A stretch of 64,000 bases of DNA, taken from Methylorubrum populi. Lineage in GTDB: Bacteria > Pseudomonadota > Alphaproteobacteria > Rhizobiales > Beijerinckiaceae. The stretch covers positions 941,961 to 1,005,960 of the forward strand of contig JAQIIU010000003.1 in NCBI GenBank assembly GCA_036946625.1, written 5' to 3'. This document shows positions 1 through 11,568 of this stretch, one piece after another. The stretch's first letter is position 1. Each line of letters opens with the position of its first letter. The notes below the pieces were generated by a model. It saw only the letters and a program-made list of their open reading frames with translations. It did not search any database and was not told the DNA's origin. The translations under genes and the position numbers were made by a program.

Positions 1-1
1 C

Positions 2-406
2 GCCGACCTTGCCGACCGACTCGCCCGCGCGCTCACCGGCCGCGGCACGCCGCTGGAGCGCTTCACCCGCATGGGCGAAGCCTATCTCGCCTTCGCCGAG
101 GAGGAACCGGGCTACTACGCCGCCATCTTCGAGGTGCGTGGCCAGGCGGTGCCCGCTCCCGCCACTGACAGGCCAAACCCGTTCGACCTGCTGGTCGAGG
201 CCCTGCGCTCGACCTTCCCCGACGGCTTCGCCGGCGTCGATCCGCGCTTCCTCGCCCTGGAGGTCTGGGCACTGTCGCACGGCATCGCCACGCTCTCGGC
301 CGCAGGCCAACTCCCGAAGCCCGGGCCTGACAAGTACGAACTGCTCCGCGCGGGCGTGCTGGCCCTCGTCCACGGTGCCGGCGGACGGGCAAAGGAAAAG
401 CCTTGA
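2..406 (+). CDS. TetR/AcrR-family transcriptional regulator, C-terminal part (5' truncated by window edge)
   Basis: The reading frame is open from the first bases of the window to TGA at 404-406; about 134 residues are visible and the N-terminal helix-turn-helix must lie upstream. The visible part is a helical ligand-binding and dimerisation domain. The segment around nt 266-300 (VWALSHGIATL) resembles the W..HG signature of the TetR C-terminal WHG-type domain. Such proteins bind a palindrome through the missing N-terminus and release it on binding a small molecule. A clean palindrome (ATGTGAA-N5-TTCACAT) lies 35 bases downstream, in front of the next gene, and is a natural candidate operator. 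Family assignment rests only on the C-terminal half, so the effector cannot be named. Confidence 0.72.
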   Translation, partial: ADLADRLARALTGRGTPLERFTRMGEAYLAFAEEEPGYYAAIFEVRGQAVPAPATDRPNPFDLLVEALRSTFPDGFAGVDPRFLALEVWALSHGIATLSAAGQLPKPGPDKYELLRAGVLALVHGAGGRAKEKP

Positions 407-440
407 GCGGCAGCCCTTGAAACGGCCGAGGCGGCTCCGC

Positions 441-464
441 ATGTGAATGTTGTTCACATTCACA
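441..464. promoter_or_regulatory. Palindromic operator-like site between the TetR-type gene and the DUF2852 gene
   Basis: Bases 441-459 read ATGTGAA-TGTTG-TTCACAT, a perfect 7+7 inverted repeat. A second overlapping inverted repeat (TGTGAATG at 442-449 with CATTCACA at 457-464) shares it. Size and symmetry fit a TetR-family operator. It ends 16 bases before the GTG at 481, so binding there could block expression of the DUF2852 gene. Confidence 0.5.
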
Positions 465-480
465 CCCGGAGCCTTCAGCC

Positions 481-960
481 GTGAACACGTCCTCCACCTC
501 TCCCTGGTCCTGCGGCGCGTCTCACCGCAGCGGCCCCTTTCCCAAACGCTCGCTCGAGATCGGCGCCATCGTCGTCGGCTTCATCTACTGGTGGCCGATC
601 GCCGTCGCCTACGTGGCCTGGAAGATCGCGGGCTATCCCGCGCTCGGCCAGATGAAGGCGTTCGCCAACAGCGGCAGCTTCAGCTTCGCCGGCGGCAACG
701 GCCCGTCGCGCTTCGCCCGCGCCTACGAGGCGGCCAAGGGCTTCTCCGGCACCGGTGCCCCCAGCGGCAACTGGGCCTTCGAGGAGTACCGCCGGGCCGA
801 GTTGGAGCGTCTCGAAGCGCGCCGCCGCGCCCTTCAGGAGGAGAGCCGGGCCTTCGCCGAGTTCGTCGAGGAGCTGAAGCGGGCCAAGGACCGCGAGCAG
901 TTCGACGCTTTCATGGCCAAGCGCCGCTCCGAAGGCGGCGGCCCGACCATCGACGCCTGA
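481..960 (+). CDS. DUF2852 family membrane-associated protein
   Basis: 159 residues starting at GTG 481. Residues about 24-46 form one hydrophobic, Trp/Tyr-rich segment (IGAIVVGFIYWWPIAVAYVAW) typical of the DUF2852 family found in Rhizobiales. The C-terminal third (about residues 100-155) is highly charged and probably a coiled coil rich in Glu/Arg/Lys. Function is unknown. A palindrome that may bind the upstream TetR-type regulator sits just before the start, so the two genes may form a regulator-target pair. A strong terminator follows at 1035-1072. Confidence 0.75.
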   Translation: MNTSSTSPWSCGASHRSGPFPKRSLEIGAIVVGFIYWWPIAVAYVAWKIAGYPALGQMKAFANSGSFSFAGGNGPSRFARAYEAAKGFSGTGAPSGNWAFEEYRRAELERLEARRRALQEESRAFAEFVEELKRAKDREQFDAFMAKRRSEGGGPTIDA

Positions 961-1034
961 TCGGCCAAGTCTCGGTCAAGTCTCGGCCAAGCCCAAGCAA
1001 CCTCGGCCAAGCCCAAGCGAGCAACGCGTTCGAA

Positions 1035-1072
1035 CGAAAGGCTCCCCGCCGATCCCGGCGGGGAGCCTTTCG
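1035..1072 (+). terminator. Strong intrinsic terminator after the DUF2852 gene
   Basis: A perfect 17-bp stem (CGAAAGGCTCCCCGCCG at 1035-1051 with its complement at 1056-1072) closes a 4-base loop. The U-tract is short. The rest of 961-1257 holds imperfect direct repeats of CTCGGCCAAG (about 963-1015) and no gene that can be supported. Confidence 0.85.
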
Positions 1073-1257
1073 CGCGTTTGGAGCCGAAACGGGGTGCGGT
1101 GCGGCGAATCCGTCACACCGGGCGGTTGTCGCAGGCCGGCGCCGCCATAACTGCCGCGGCCGGGAACAAGCGAAGCCCGGGCGCCTTGTGAGACACAGGA
1201 AACGCCCGCCAGCCTGAACGACGATCGATTCCACTTCCAGCGGAGACCGGTGGCCTG

Positions 1258-3063
1258 ATGCGGCGCGCCCATGCGATGCGGTTCGGCAGCGAGCTTGCCG
1301 AGGACGGTGTGCGGTTCGCCCTCTGGGCGCCGACCGCCAAGGATGTGACCCTCGTCGCGGACGGGGCCGACCACCCCATCCCCGATGTGGGCGACGGCTG
1401 GCGCCGCACGACGCTGCCGGGCGTGAAGGCCGGCGCACGCTACGGCTTCCGCATCGACGGCGGTCCCGTCGTTCCCGACCCCGCCTCGCGCTTCCAGCCC
1501 GGGGACGTGTCCGAGCCGTCCGAGGTCATCGACCCGGATGCCTTCGCCTGGACCGACGACGCCTGGAAGGGGCGGCCGTGGGAAGAGGCCGTCGTCTACG
1601 AACTGCATGTCGGCACCGCGACGCCCGAGGGCACCTATGCGGGCCTGGAGAAGCGGCTCGACGATCTGGTCGATCTCGGCGTCACCGCGATCGAACTGCT
1701 GCCGCTCGCCGACTTCAAGGGCACCCGCAACTGGGGCTACGACGGCGTCCTGCCCTACGCCCCGGATTCGGTCTACGGGCGGCCGGAGGATCTCAAGCAC
1801 CTGATCGACACCGCCCACGCCAAGGGGCTGATGGTGCTGATCGACTGCGTCTACAACCATTTCGGCCCGGCCGGGAATTATCTCCACGCCTACGCCAAGA
1901 CGTTCTTCACCGAGCGCCACCAGACACCGTGGGGCGCCGGCATCAACTTCGACGGCAAGGAATCCGGCCCCGTCGTGCGCGACTACTTCATCGAGAACGC
2001 GCTGTACTGGCTGGAGGAATACCATTTCGACGGCATCCGCTTCGATGCGGTCCACGCCATCCTCGACGATTCCGAAAAGCACTTCCTGGCCGAACTCGGC
2101 GAGACGATCCGCAGCGCGTTCCCGGACCGGCACGTCCACTTGATCCTGGAGAACGAGGCCAATCAGGCCCGCTGGCTGGAGCGCGACGGCGAGGGCCGGC
2201 CGATCCTTCACAGCGCGCAATGGGCGGACGACCTGCACCATTGCTGGCACGTTCTGCTGACCGGCGAGAAGGCCGGCTACTACGAGAGCTTCGCCGACCG
2301 TCCGGTCGAGCATCTCGCCCGCTGCCTCGCGGAGGGCTTCGCCTATCAGGGCGAACCGTTCCCGACCCTCGACAACCATCCCCGCGGCGAGCCTTCGGGC
2401 CACCTGCCGCCGTCGGCCTTCGTCACCTTCCTCCAGAACCACGATCAGGTCGGCAACCGGGCGCTGGGCGAACGGCTCAGCCACCTCTCCGACCCGAAAA
2501 GACTCGCGCTCGCCCGTGCCGGGCTGCTGCTGGCGCCGCAGATCCCGATGCTGTGGATGGGCGAGGAATGGTCGGCCTCCGCCCCGTTCCTGTTCTTCGT
2601 GGATTTCGCGCCCGACGAGGAGCTGAACAAGGCGGTGCGCGAAGGCCGCCGCCGCGAGTTCAAGAGCTTCGCGGCGTTTGCCGACGACACCTCGGTGATC
2701 CCCGATCCGACCGAAGCCAGGACCTTCGAGGATTCGAAGATCGATTGGGACGAGGCCGAGACCGAGCCCCACCGCGCGGTCTGGGCCGACACCCGCAACC
2801 TGCTTCAGATTCGCCGCCAGAGCGTGGTGCCGCTGACCAAGTCCCGCTTCCTCGGCGCCAAGGCCGGGATCCCGGCGCCCGGCGTGGTCGATTGCACCTG
2901 GCGCTACGAGGACGGCTGGCTGCGCTTCATCGCCAATGTCGGTGACGCCGACTACGAGGCGACCGCTGCGAGCGGTCAGGTGATCTGGTCGAACGGGGGG
3001 TCGCGACAGGCCATGCAACTGCCGTCCTGGACCGGCGTGTTCCTGATCGGGGGCGAGCGGTGA
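1258..3063 (+). CDS. treZ: Malto-oligosyltrehalose trehalohydrolase
   Basis: 601 residues, normal length for TreZ (GH13). It releases free trehalose from malto-oligosyltrehalose made by TreY, in the cytoplasm. An N-terminal CBM48-like domain (FALWAPTAKDVTLV, residues about 18-32) precedes the (beta/alpha)8 barrel. The GH13 triad is visible: nucleophile Asp ~263 in DGIRFDAVHAI, acid/base Glu ~298 in LILENEAN, and Asp ~396 in LQNHDQVGNR. The start at ATG 1258 follows a weak purine-rich stretch; in-frame ATG 1270 is an alternative. The last codons overlap the next gene by 4 bases (GTGA), so translation of TreZ and the MalQ-TreY fusion is probably coupled. Confidence 0.93.
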   Translation: MRRAHAMRFGSELAEDGVRFALWAPTAKDVTLVADGADHPIPDVGDGWRRTTLPGVKAGARYGFRIDGGPVVPDPASRFQPGDVSEPSEVIDPDAFAWTDDAWKGRPWEEAVVYELHVGTATPEGTYAGLEKRLDDLVDLGVTAIELLPLADFKGTRNWGYDGVLPYAPDSVYGRPEDLKHLIDTAHAKGLMVLIDCVYNHFGPAGNYLHAYAKTFFTERHQTPWGAGINFDGKESGPVVRDYFIENALYWLEEYHFDGIRFDAVHAILDDSEKHFLAELGETIRSAFPDRHVHLILENEANQARWLERDGEGRPILHSAQWADDLHHCWHVLLTGEKAGYYESFADRPVEHLARCLAEGFAYQGEPFPTLDNHPRGEPSGHLPPSAFVTFLQNHDQVGNRALGERLSHLSDPKRLALARAGLLLAPQIPMLWMGEEWSASAPFLFFVDFAPDEELNKAVREGRRREFKSFAAFADDTSVIPDPTEARTFEDSKIDWDEAETEPHRAVWADTRNLLQIRRQSVVPLTKSRFLGAKAGIPAPGVVDCTWRYEDGWLRFIANVGDADYEATAASGQVIWSNGGSRQAMQLPSWTGVFLIGGER

Positions 3064-6000
3064 GTTCTTCCGACGTGAGTGCCCTGGAACGTCTCGCCGA
3101 CCTCGTCGGCATCGCCGACGGTTTCACCGATGCCTTCGGGCAGCGGGTCGATACGCCGCTCGAAATCCGTCGCGGCATGCTGGAAGCGCTCGGCTTCGCC
3201 GCCGGCGACGACCAGGCCATCCGAAAAAACCTCGCCTCGGTCGAGGCGGTGCGCGCCAACGTGATCCCGCCGCTGCTCGCGGCCGAGGCGCGGCGCGGCG
3301 TGCGCGTGCCGGTGCGGATGGACGTGAGTTCCGGCGCCGTCGCGTGGCGCCTCGTGGACGAGCACGACCGCTCCCGCGAGGGACGCGCCACCCTGACCGC
3401 CTCGGAGGACGGTGCCGGCTTCGACCTGCCGCCGCTGACGCCGGGCTATCATCAGCTCTCCGTGACGATCGGCGATCGCCAAGCACGAGCCTGGATCGTC
3501 GCCGCGCCGCGGCGCTGCTGGCGGCCCCGGGCCTACGCCGAGGACGGCGCCCGCGATTGGGGTCTCGCGGCGCAGCTCTACGGGCTGCGTTCGCCGGACA
3601 ATCTCGGTATCGGCACCTACGCCGATGCCGGCCGCGCCGCCCGCGACGCGGCACTTCGGGGCGCCTCGTTCCTGGGCCTGAGCCCGGCCCACGCCCTGTT
3701 CCCGACGGACCGGGCGAAGATCTCGCCCTATTCGCCGTCTTCGCGTCTGTTTCTCGAAACCCTCTACATCGAGCCGGCGGCGCTGCCGGGCTTTGCCGGA
3801 AGCCGTGCCGCCGGCATCCTCGAAAGCCACCGCGCCCGCATCGAGTCGCTGCGCGACACCTCGCTGGTCGACCACGCCGGCGTGTGGGAGGTGCTCTCGC
3901 CGGTTCTCGAAGCGGTGTGGGAGGATTCCGACGCGCGGGCCGGCAAGGATGCGGCGTTCGCGGCCTTCCGCGAGGAGGGCGGCGAGAACCTCGAATCCCA
4001 CGCGACCTTCGATGCGCTGTCGGAGCATTTCCGGGGACAAGGCGCGCACTGGCTCGGCGATTGGCCGGAGGCGTATCGCCGCGCCGGCACCGACGCGGTT
4101 CGTGCCTTCGCCGAGAGCCACGCCGACCGCATCGGTTGCCACGTCTTCCTGCAATACCTCGCCGACCGGCAGCTCGCGGCCGCGTCCGAGCTGGCGCTGA
4201 AATCCGGCATGCGGCTCGGGCTCTACCGCGATCTGGCGGTGGGTGCCGACCGGGGCGGCTCCGAGATCTGGTCCCACCCCGAGCGCTTCGCCAACGGCGT
4301 CTCGATCGGCGCGCCGCCCGATCTCCTCGCCCCCAAGGGCCAGGACTGGGGCTTGCCCGCCTTCGACCCGCTGGAGATGGAGCGGGACGGCCTCAAGGCG
4401 TTCCGGGCCCTGGTGAAGGCGAACATGCGCCATGCCGGCGCGATCCGCATCGACCACGCCTTCCAGCTCGCGCGCCTGTTCCTGATCCCGCTCGGCAAGT
4501 CCGCCCGCGAGGGCGCCTACGTCCTGATGCCGTTCGAGCCGATGCTGGCGGTGCTGCGGCTGGAGAGCCACCGCGCCAAATGCCTCGTCATCGCCGAGGA
4601 TCTCGGCACGGCCCCGGAGGGCTTCTCCGACGCGCTGATGCAGTCGGGCATCCTCAGCTACCGCATCCTCGCCTTCGAGCGGGAGCACGGGGGTGCCTTC
4701 AAGGCGCCGGAGGCCTACCCGAAGGACGCGCTCACCGCGATCACCACCCACGACCTGCCGACCTTCGTCGGCTGGTGGCGCGGGGTCGACACCGACACCC
4801 GCCAGTCGCTCGGCCTCTACGATGCCGACCGGGCCGAGGCCGAGCGCACCGAGCGCGTGGCCGAACGCTGGCGCCTGTCGGAGGCGCTGGCGAGCCAGCA
4901 GCTCCTGCCGGGTTCCGAGCCGCCGGAGCACGCGCCGTTCGAGGCGGCCGCGCGCTACCTCGCCCGCGCTCCGTCGATCCTCACGGCCGTCCAGTACGAG
5001 GACGTGGTCGGCGAACTCTCCCAGGCCAACGTGCCGGGCTCGACCGAGGGCTATCCGAACTGGCGGCGCAAGCTCGACCGCAATCTGGAGGCCATCGCCG
5101 CGCCGGGCGGGCCGCTGGCCAAGCTCGCCGCCGCCCTCTCGGCCGAGGAGCGCGGGCCGCGCTCGGGCGCGGCGCGCCTCGCCTCGGCGCCGCCGCGGGC
5201 GACCTACCGCCTGCAGTTCCACGAGGGTTTCACCTTCGCGGACGCGGAGAGGATCGTCCCGTACCTGCAGAAACTCGGGGTCAGCCACGTCTACGCCTCG
5301 CCGTTGCAGCGGGCGCGGCCGGGCTCGACCCACGGCTACGACATCGTCGACCACTCGCAGATCAACCCGGAGATCGGCGGCGAGGAGGGCTTTCGCAGCT
5401 TCACCGACGCCCTGCACGCGCACGGGCTGAAGCTCCTGCTCGACATCGTGCCCAACCACATGGGCGTCGGCGGGGCCGACAATCCGTGGTGGCTCTCGGT
5501 GCTCGAATGGGGCGGCCTGTCGCCCGCGGCCAACGCCTTCGACATCGACTGGGAACGGCTCGGCGCCAACGGCAAGCTCGTCATCCCCTTCCTCGGCGAG
5601 CGCTACGGCGAAGCGCTGGAGAAGGGCACGCTCGAACTGAAGTTCGACGAGGAGGCCGGCGCCTTCAGCATCTGGCACTACGAGCACCAGTTCCCGGTCT
5701 GCCCGCTGCAATACCCGACGATCCTGAACCGCGCGCTCGCCGCGCTCGGCGAGATCGGCGACGACATGTCGGCGGAAGTCCTCGCCATCACCGAGCGCCT
5801 GCGCTCCATGGGTGAGGAGACCCATCCCGAGCGCCGCCGGGCCATGCCCGAGGCCGCCGAGGAGCTGAAGCGCCAGCTCGCCGGCGCGGTTCGAGCCTCG
5901 CCGCAGATCGCCGCCTCGATCTACCGCGCGCTGCACCTGCTCAACGGCAACCGCGACTATCCCGACAGCTTCGGGCCGCTGCACCGGCTGCTCGAACAGC

Positions 6001-7985
6001 AATCCTACCGGCTCGCCCACTGGCGGATCGCGTCGAGCGACATCAACTACCGCCGCTTCTTCGACGTGAACTCGCTCGCCGGCCTGCGCGTCGAGTTGTC
6101 GGACGTGTTCGTGCGCTCGCACGACCTGCTGTTCCGCCTGATCGGCGAGGGCCGCATCGACGGCCTGCGCATCGATCACATCGACGGCCTTGCCGATCCG
6201 CTCGGCTATGCGAGGGCGCTTCAGGCCGCGGTCGGTCCCGGCTTCTACATCGTGGTCGAGAAGATCCTGGAGCCCGGCGAAAAGCTGCGCGACTGGCCCG
6301 TCGCCGGCACCACCGGCTACGACGTGCTCAACCAACTCGACGGCATCCTCGTCGACAAGGCGCTGAAGCCGCGCATCGAAAAGTTCTACCGCTGGGCCAC
6401 CGACAGGGACGAGCCCTACGGCTTCCAGTTCCGGGCGGCCAAGGCGGAGATCCTCGAGATCAGCTTCGCCTCGGAACTCGAGGTGATGACCGGCGACCTC
6501 AAGCAGATCGCCGATTCCGACCGGCGCACGCGCGACTTTTCCACCAACGCCATCCGCCGGGCGCTGATCGAGATCGTGGCGCGCTTCCCCGTCTACCGCT
6601 CCTACCTGCCGGGCGATCTCGACGAGACCGAAGTCGAGGCCGAGGACGTGCGACTGATCGAGGGGGCGGTGCGCAAGGCCAAGCGCTGGAGCGCCCTGCC
6701 GGACCGATCGGTTCACGACTTCGCCGCCGACGCGCTGCTCGGCCGCATCGATGTCGGCGGCGCCGGGCAGCCCGATCCGCAGGTGGTGCTGCGTTTCCGC
6801 CGCCGCTTCCAGCAGCTCACCGGCCCGGTGATGGCCAAGAGCCTGGAAGACACGCTGTTCTACCGCTTCGCCGAACTGCTGGCGCTCAACGAGGTCGGCG
6901 GCGATCCGGGCGAGTACGGGATCGACGCGGAGCGCTTCCACGCGCTCCAGGCCGCGCGCGCCCGCGACTGGCCGAACGCGATGATCACCACGGCCACCCA
7001 CGACACCAAGCGCGGCGAGGACGCCCGCTCGCGCCAGCTCGCCCTGTCCGAGATGCCGGAGGAGTGGGCCCGCGCCTGGGACACGTGGCGGCGGGCCTCG
7101 GAAGTCCACGTCGAGCCGGTCGAAGGCGAGCCGGCGCCGGACGCCAACGACCAGTGGATGTTCCTGCAGGCCATCCTCGGCGCGTGGCCACTGGAGCTTC
7201 TCGAACGCGACGACGCGGATGGGATCGAGGATTTCCGCAAGCGCCTCGACGCCTATGCCGAGAAGGCTTTGCGCGAGAGCAAGCGCCGGTCGAGCTGGGT
7301 CAACGTCGACGAGGCCTACGAACAGGCCGTGCACGGCCTGTTCGCCGCACTCGTCGCGCCGGGCTCCGACTGCCTCGCCCGTCTGCGGCCGCTCGTGCGG
7401 CGGCTCGCCTTCCTCGGCATGATCGCCGGACTCGGGCGCACGGTGCTCAAATGCACCCTGCCCGGCATTCCCGATACGTATCAGGGTACAGAGTTCTGGG
7501 ACTTCTCCTTCGTCGATCCCGACAACCGGCGGCCGGTCGATTACGAGGCGCGCGCCCGGGCCCTCGAAGCGGGGAGGGCGCCGGCCGACCTGATCGGGTC
7601 GTGGTCGGACGGGCAGGTGAAGCAGGCGACCCTCGCCCGCCTGCTCGCCGACCGCGCGGCGCGCCCGGCCTTCTACGCCGATGCCGATTACCGGCCCCTG
7701 GCCGCGGAGGGCGCGCGCGCCGGGCACGTGATCGCCTTCACCCGCTCGGCGGCGACGTCCGGCGAGGACGATCTGCTGGTGGCGGTGCCGCGGCTGGTCG
7801 CACGGCTGACGCCCGAATCGGCTTGGTCGGGCGAGGCCTTCGCCGGCACCGGCCTGCCGGTGCCGGCCGGCAGCCGCTGGACCGACGTCATCGGCGGCGG
7901 CGAGGTCGCCGCGGAGGGCGACCGTCTCGACCTCGGTCGGCTGTTCGCGACGCTGCCCTATGTGGTGCTGCGGCGGACCGCGTAG
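3060..7985 (+). CDS. malQ-treY: Fusion of 4-alpha-glucanotransferase (MalQ) and malto-oligosyltrehalose synthase (TreY)
   Basis: 1641 residues in one uninterrupted frame. Residues 1 to about 690 are MalQ (GH77, amylomaltase): WGLAAQLYGLRSPDNLGIG, the nucleophile motif IRIDHAFQ (~463), LVIAEDLGTAPEGF (~512) and TTHDLPTFVGWWRG (~562). Residues about 714-1641 are TreY (GH13_26): ATYRLQFHEGFTFADAE, THGYDIVDH, LLDIVPNHMGV, GLRIDHIDGLADP (~1038), VEKILEPGE (~1067) and ATHDTKRGEDARSR (~1311). MalQ rearranges short maltodextrins; TreY turns the reducing end of the glucan into a trehalosyl unit that TreZ cuts off. In most bacteria these are separate genes. Fusion would keep chain elongation and trehalosyl formation at fixed stoichiometry. 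The GTG start overlaps the treZ stop by 4 bases. Confidence 0.93.
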   Translation: MSSSDVSALERLADLVGIADGFTDAFGQRVDTPLEIRRGMLEALGFAAGDDQAIRKNLASVEAVRANVIPPLLAAEARRGVRVPVRMDVSSGAVAWRLVDEHDRSREGRATLTASEDGAGFDLPPLTPGYHQLSVTIGDRQARAWIVAAPRRCWRPRAYAEDGARDWGLAAQLYGLRSPDNLGIGTYADAGRAARDAALRGASFLGLSPAHALFPTDRAKISPYSPSSRLFLETLYIEPAALPGFAGSRAAGILESHRARIESLRDTSLVDHAGVWEVLSPVLEAVWEDSDARAGKDAAFAAFREEGGENLESHATFDALSEHFRGQGAHWLGDWPEAYRRAGTDAVRAFAESHADRIGCHVFLQYLADRQLAAASELALKSGMRLGLYRDLAVGADRGGSEIWSHPERFANGVSIGAPPDLLAPKGQDWGLPAFDPLEMERDGLKAFRALVKANMRHAGAIRIDHAFQLARLFLIPLGKSAREGAYVLMPFEPMLAVLRLESHRAKCLVIAEDLGTAPEGFSDALMQSGILSYRILAFEREHGGAFKAPEAYPKDALTAITTHDLPTFVGWWRGVDTDTRQSLGLYDADRAEAERTERVAERWRLSEALASQQLLPGSEPPEHAPFEAAARYLARAPSILTAVQYEDVVGELSQANVPGSTEGYPNWRRKLDRNLEAIAAPGGPLAKLAAALSAEERGPRSGAARLASAPPRATYRLQFHEGFTFADAERIVPYLQKLGVSHVYASPLQRARPGSTHGYDIVDHSQINPEIGGEEGFRSFTDALHAHGLKLLLDIVPNHMGVGGADNPWWLSVLEWGGLSPAANAFDIDWERLGANGKLVIPFLGERYGEALEKGTLELKFDEEAGAFSIWHYEHQFPVCPLQYPTILNRALAALGEIGDDMSAEVLAITERLRSMGEETHPERRRAMPEAAEELKRQLAGAVRASPQIAASIYRALHLLNGNRDYPDSFGPLHRLLEQQSYRLAHWRIASSDINYRRFFDVNSLAGLRVELSDVFVRSHDLLFRLIGEGRIDGLRIDHIDGLADPLGYARALQAAVGPGFYIVVEKILEPGEKLRDWPVAGTTGYDVLNQLDGILVDKALKPRIEKFYRWATDRDEPYGFQFRAAKAEILEISFASELEVMTGDLKQIADSDRRTRDFSTNAIRRALIEIVARFPVYRSYLPGDLDETEVEAEDVRLIEGAVRKAKRWSALPDRSVHDFAADALLGRIDVGGAGQPDPQVVLRFRRRFQQLTGPVMAKSLEDTLFYRFAELLALNEVGGDPGEYGIDAERFHALQAARARDWPNAMITTATHDTKRGEDARSRQLALSEMPEEWARAWDTWRRASEVHVEPVEGEPAPDANDQWMFLQAILGAWPLELLERDDADGIEDFRKRLDAYAEKALRESKRRSSWVNVDEAYEQAVHGLFAALVAPGSDCLARLRPLVRRLAFLGMIAGLGRTVLKCTLPGIPDTYQGTEFWDFSFVDPDNRRPVDYEARARALEAGRAPADLIGSWSDGQVKQATLARLLADRAARPAFYADADYRPLAAEGARAGHVIAFTRSAATSGEDDLLVAVPRLVARLTPESAWSGEAFAGTGLPVPAGSRWTDVIGGGEVAAEGDRLDLGRLFATLPYVVLRRTA

Positions 7986-8054
7986 GGCGCTCTCTGCCGA
8001 AAAGGCGTCAAAACAAGCGCGCGAAGGCGTGAAGCGACGAGACGGAGGCGAGCC

Positions 8055-11432
<3,378 letters not shown>

Positions 11433-11568
11433 ACCGACCCCACTGCTAGATCGGGCGGAATGCGGCGTTCACCGTCGTGTTCTCGCCAAGAAGCGGGCCG
11501 AGGAAGCTCGCAGTCCGGCGCCGCAGGGCCCGGTTCCGCTCTCGAAAGTGACGTGAGGCAGCGACGGG

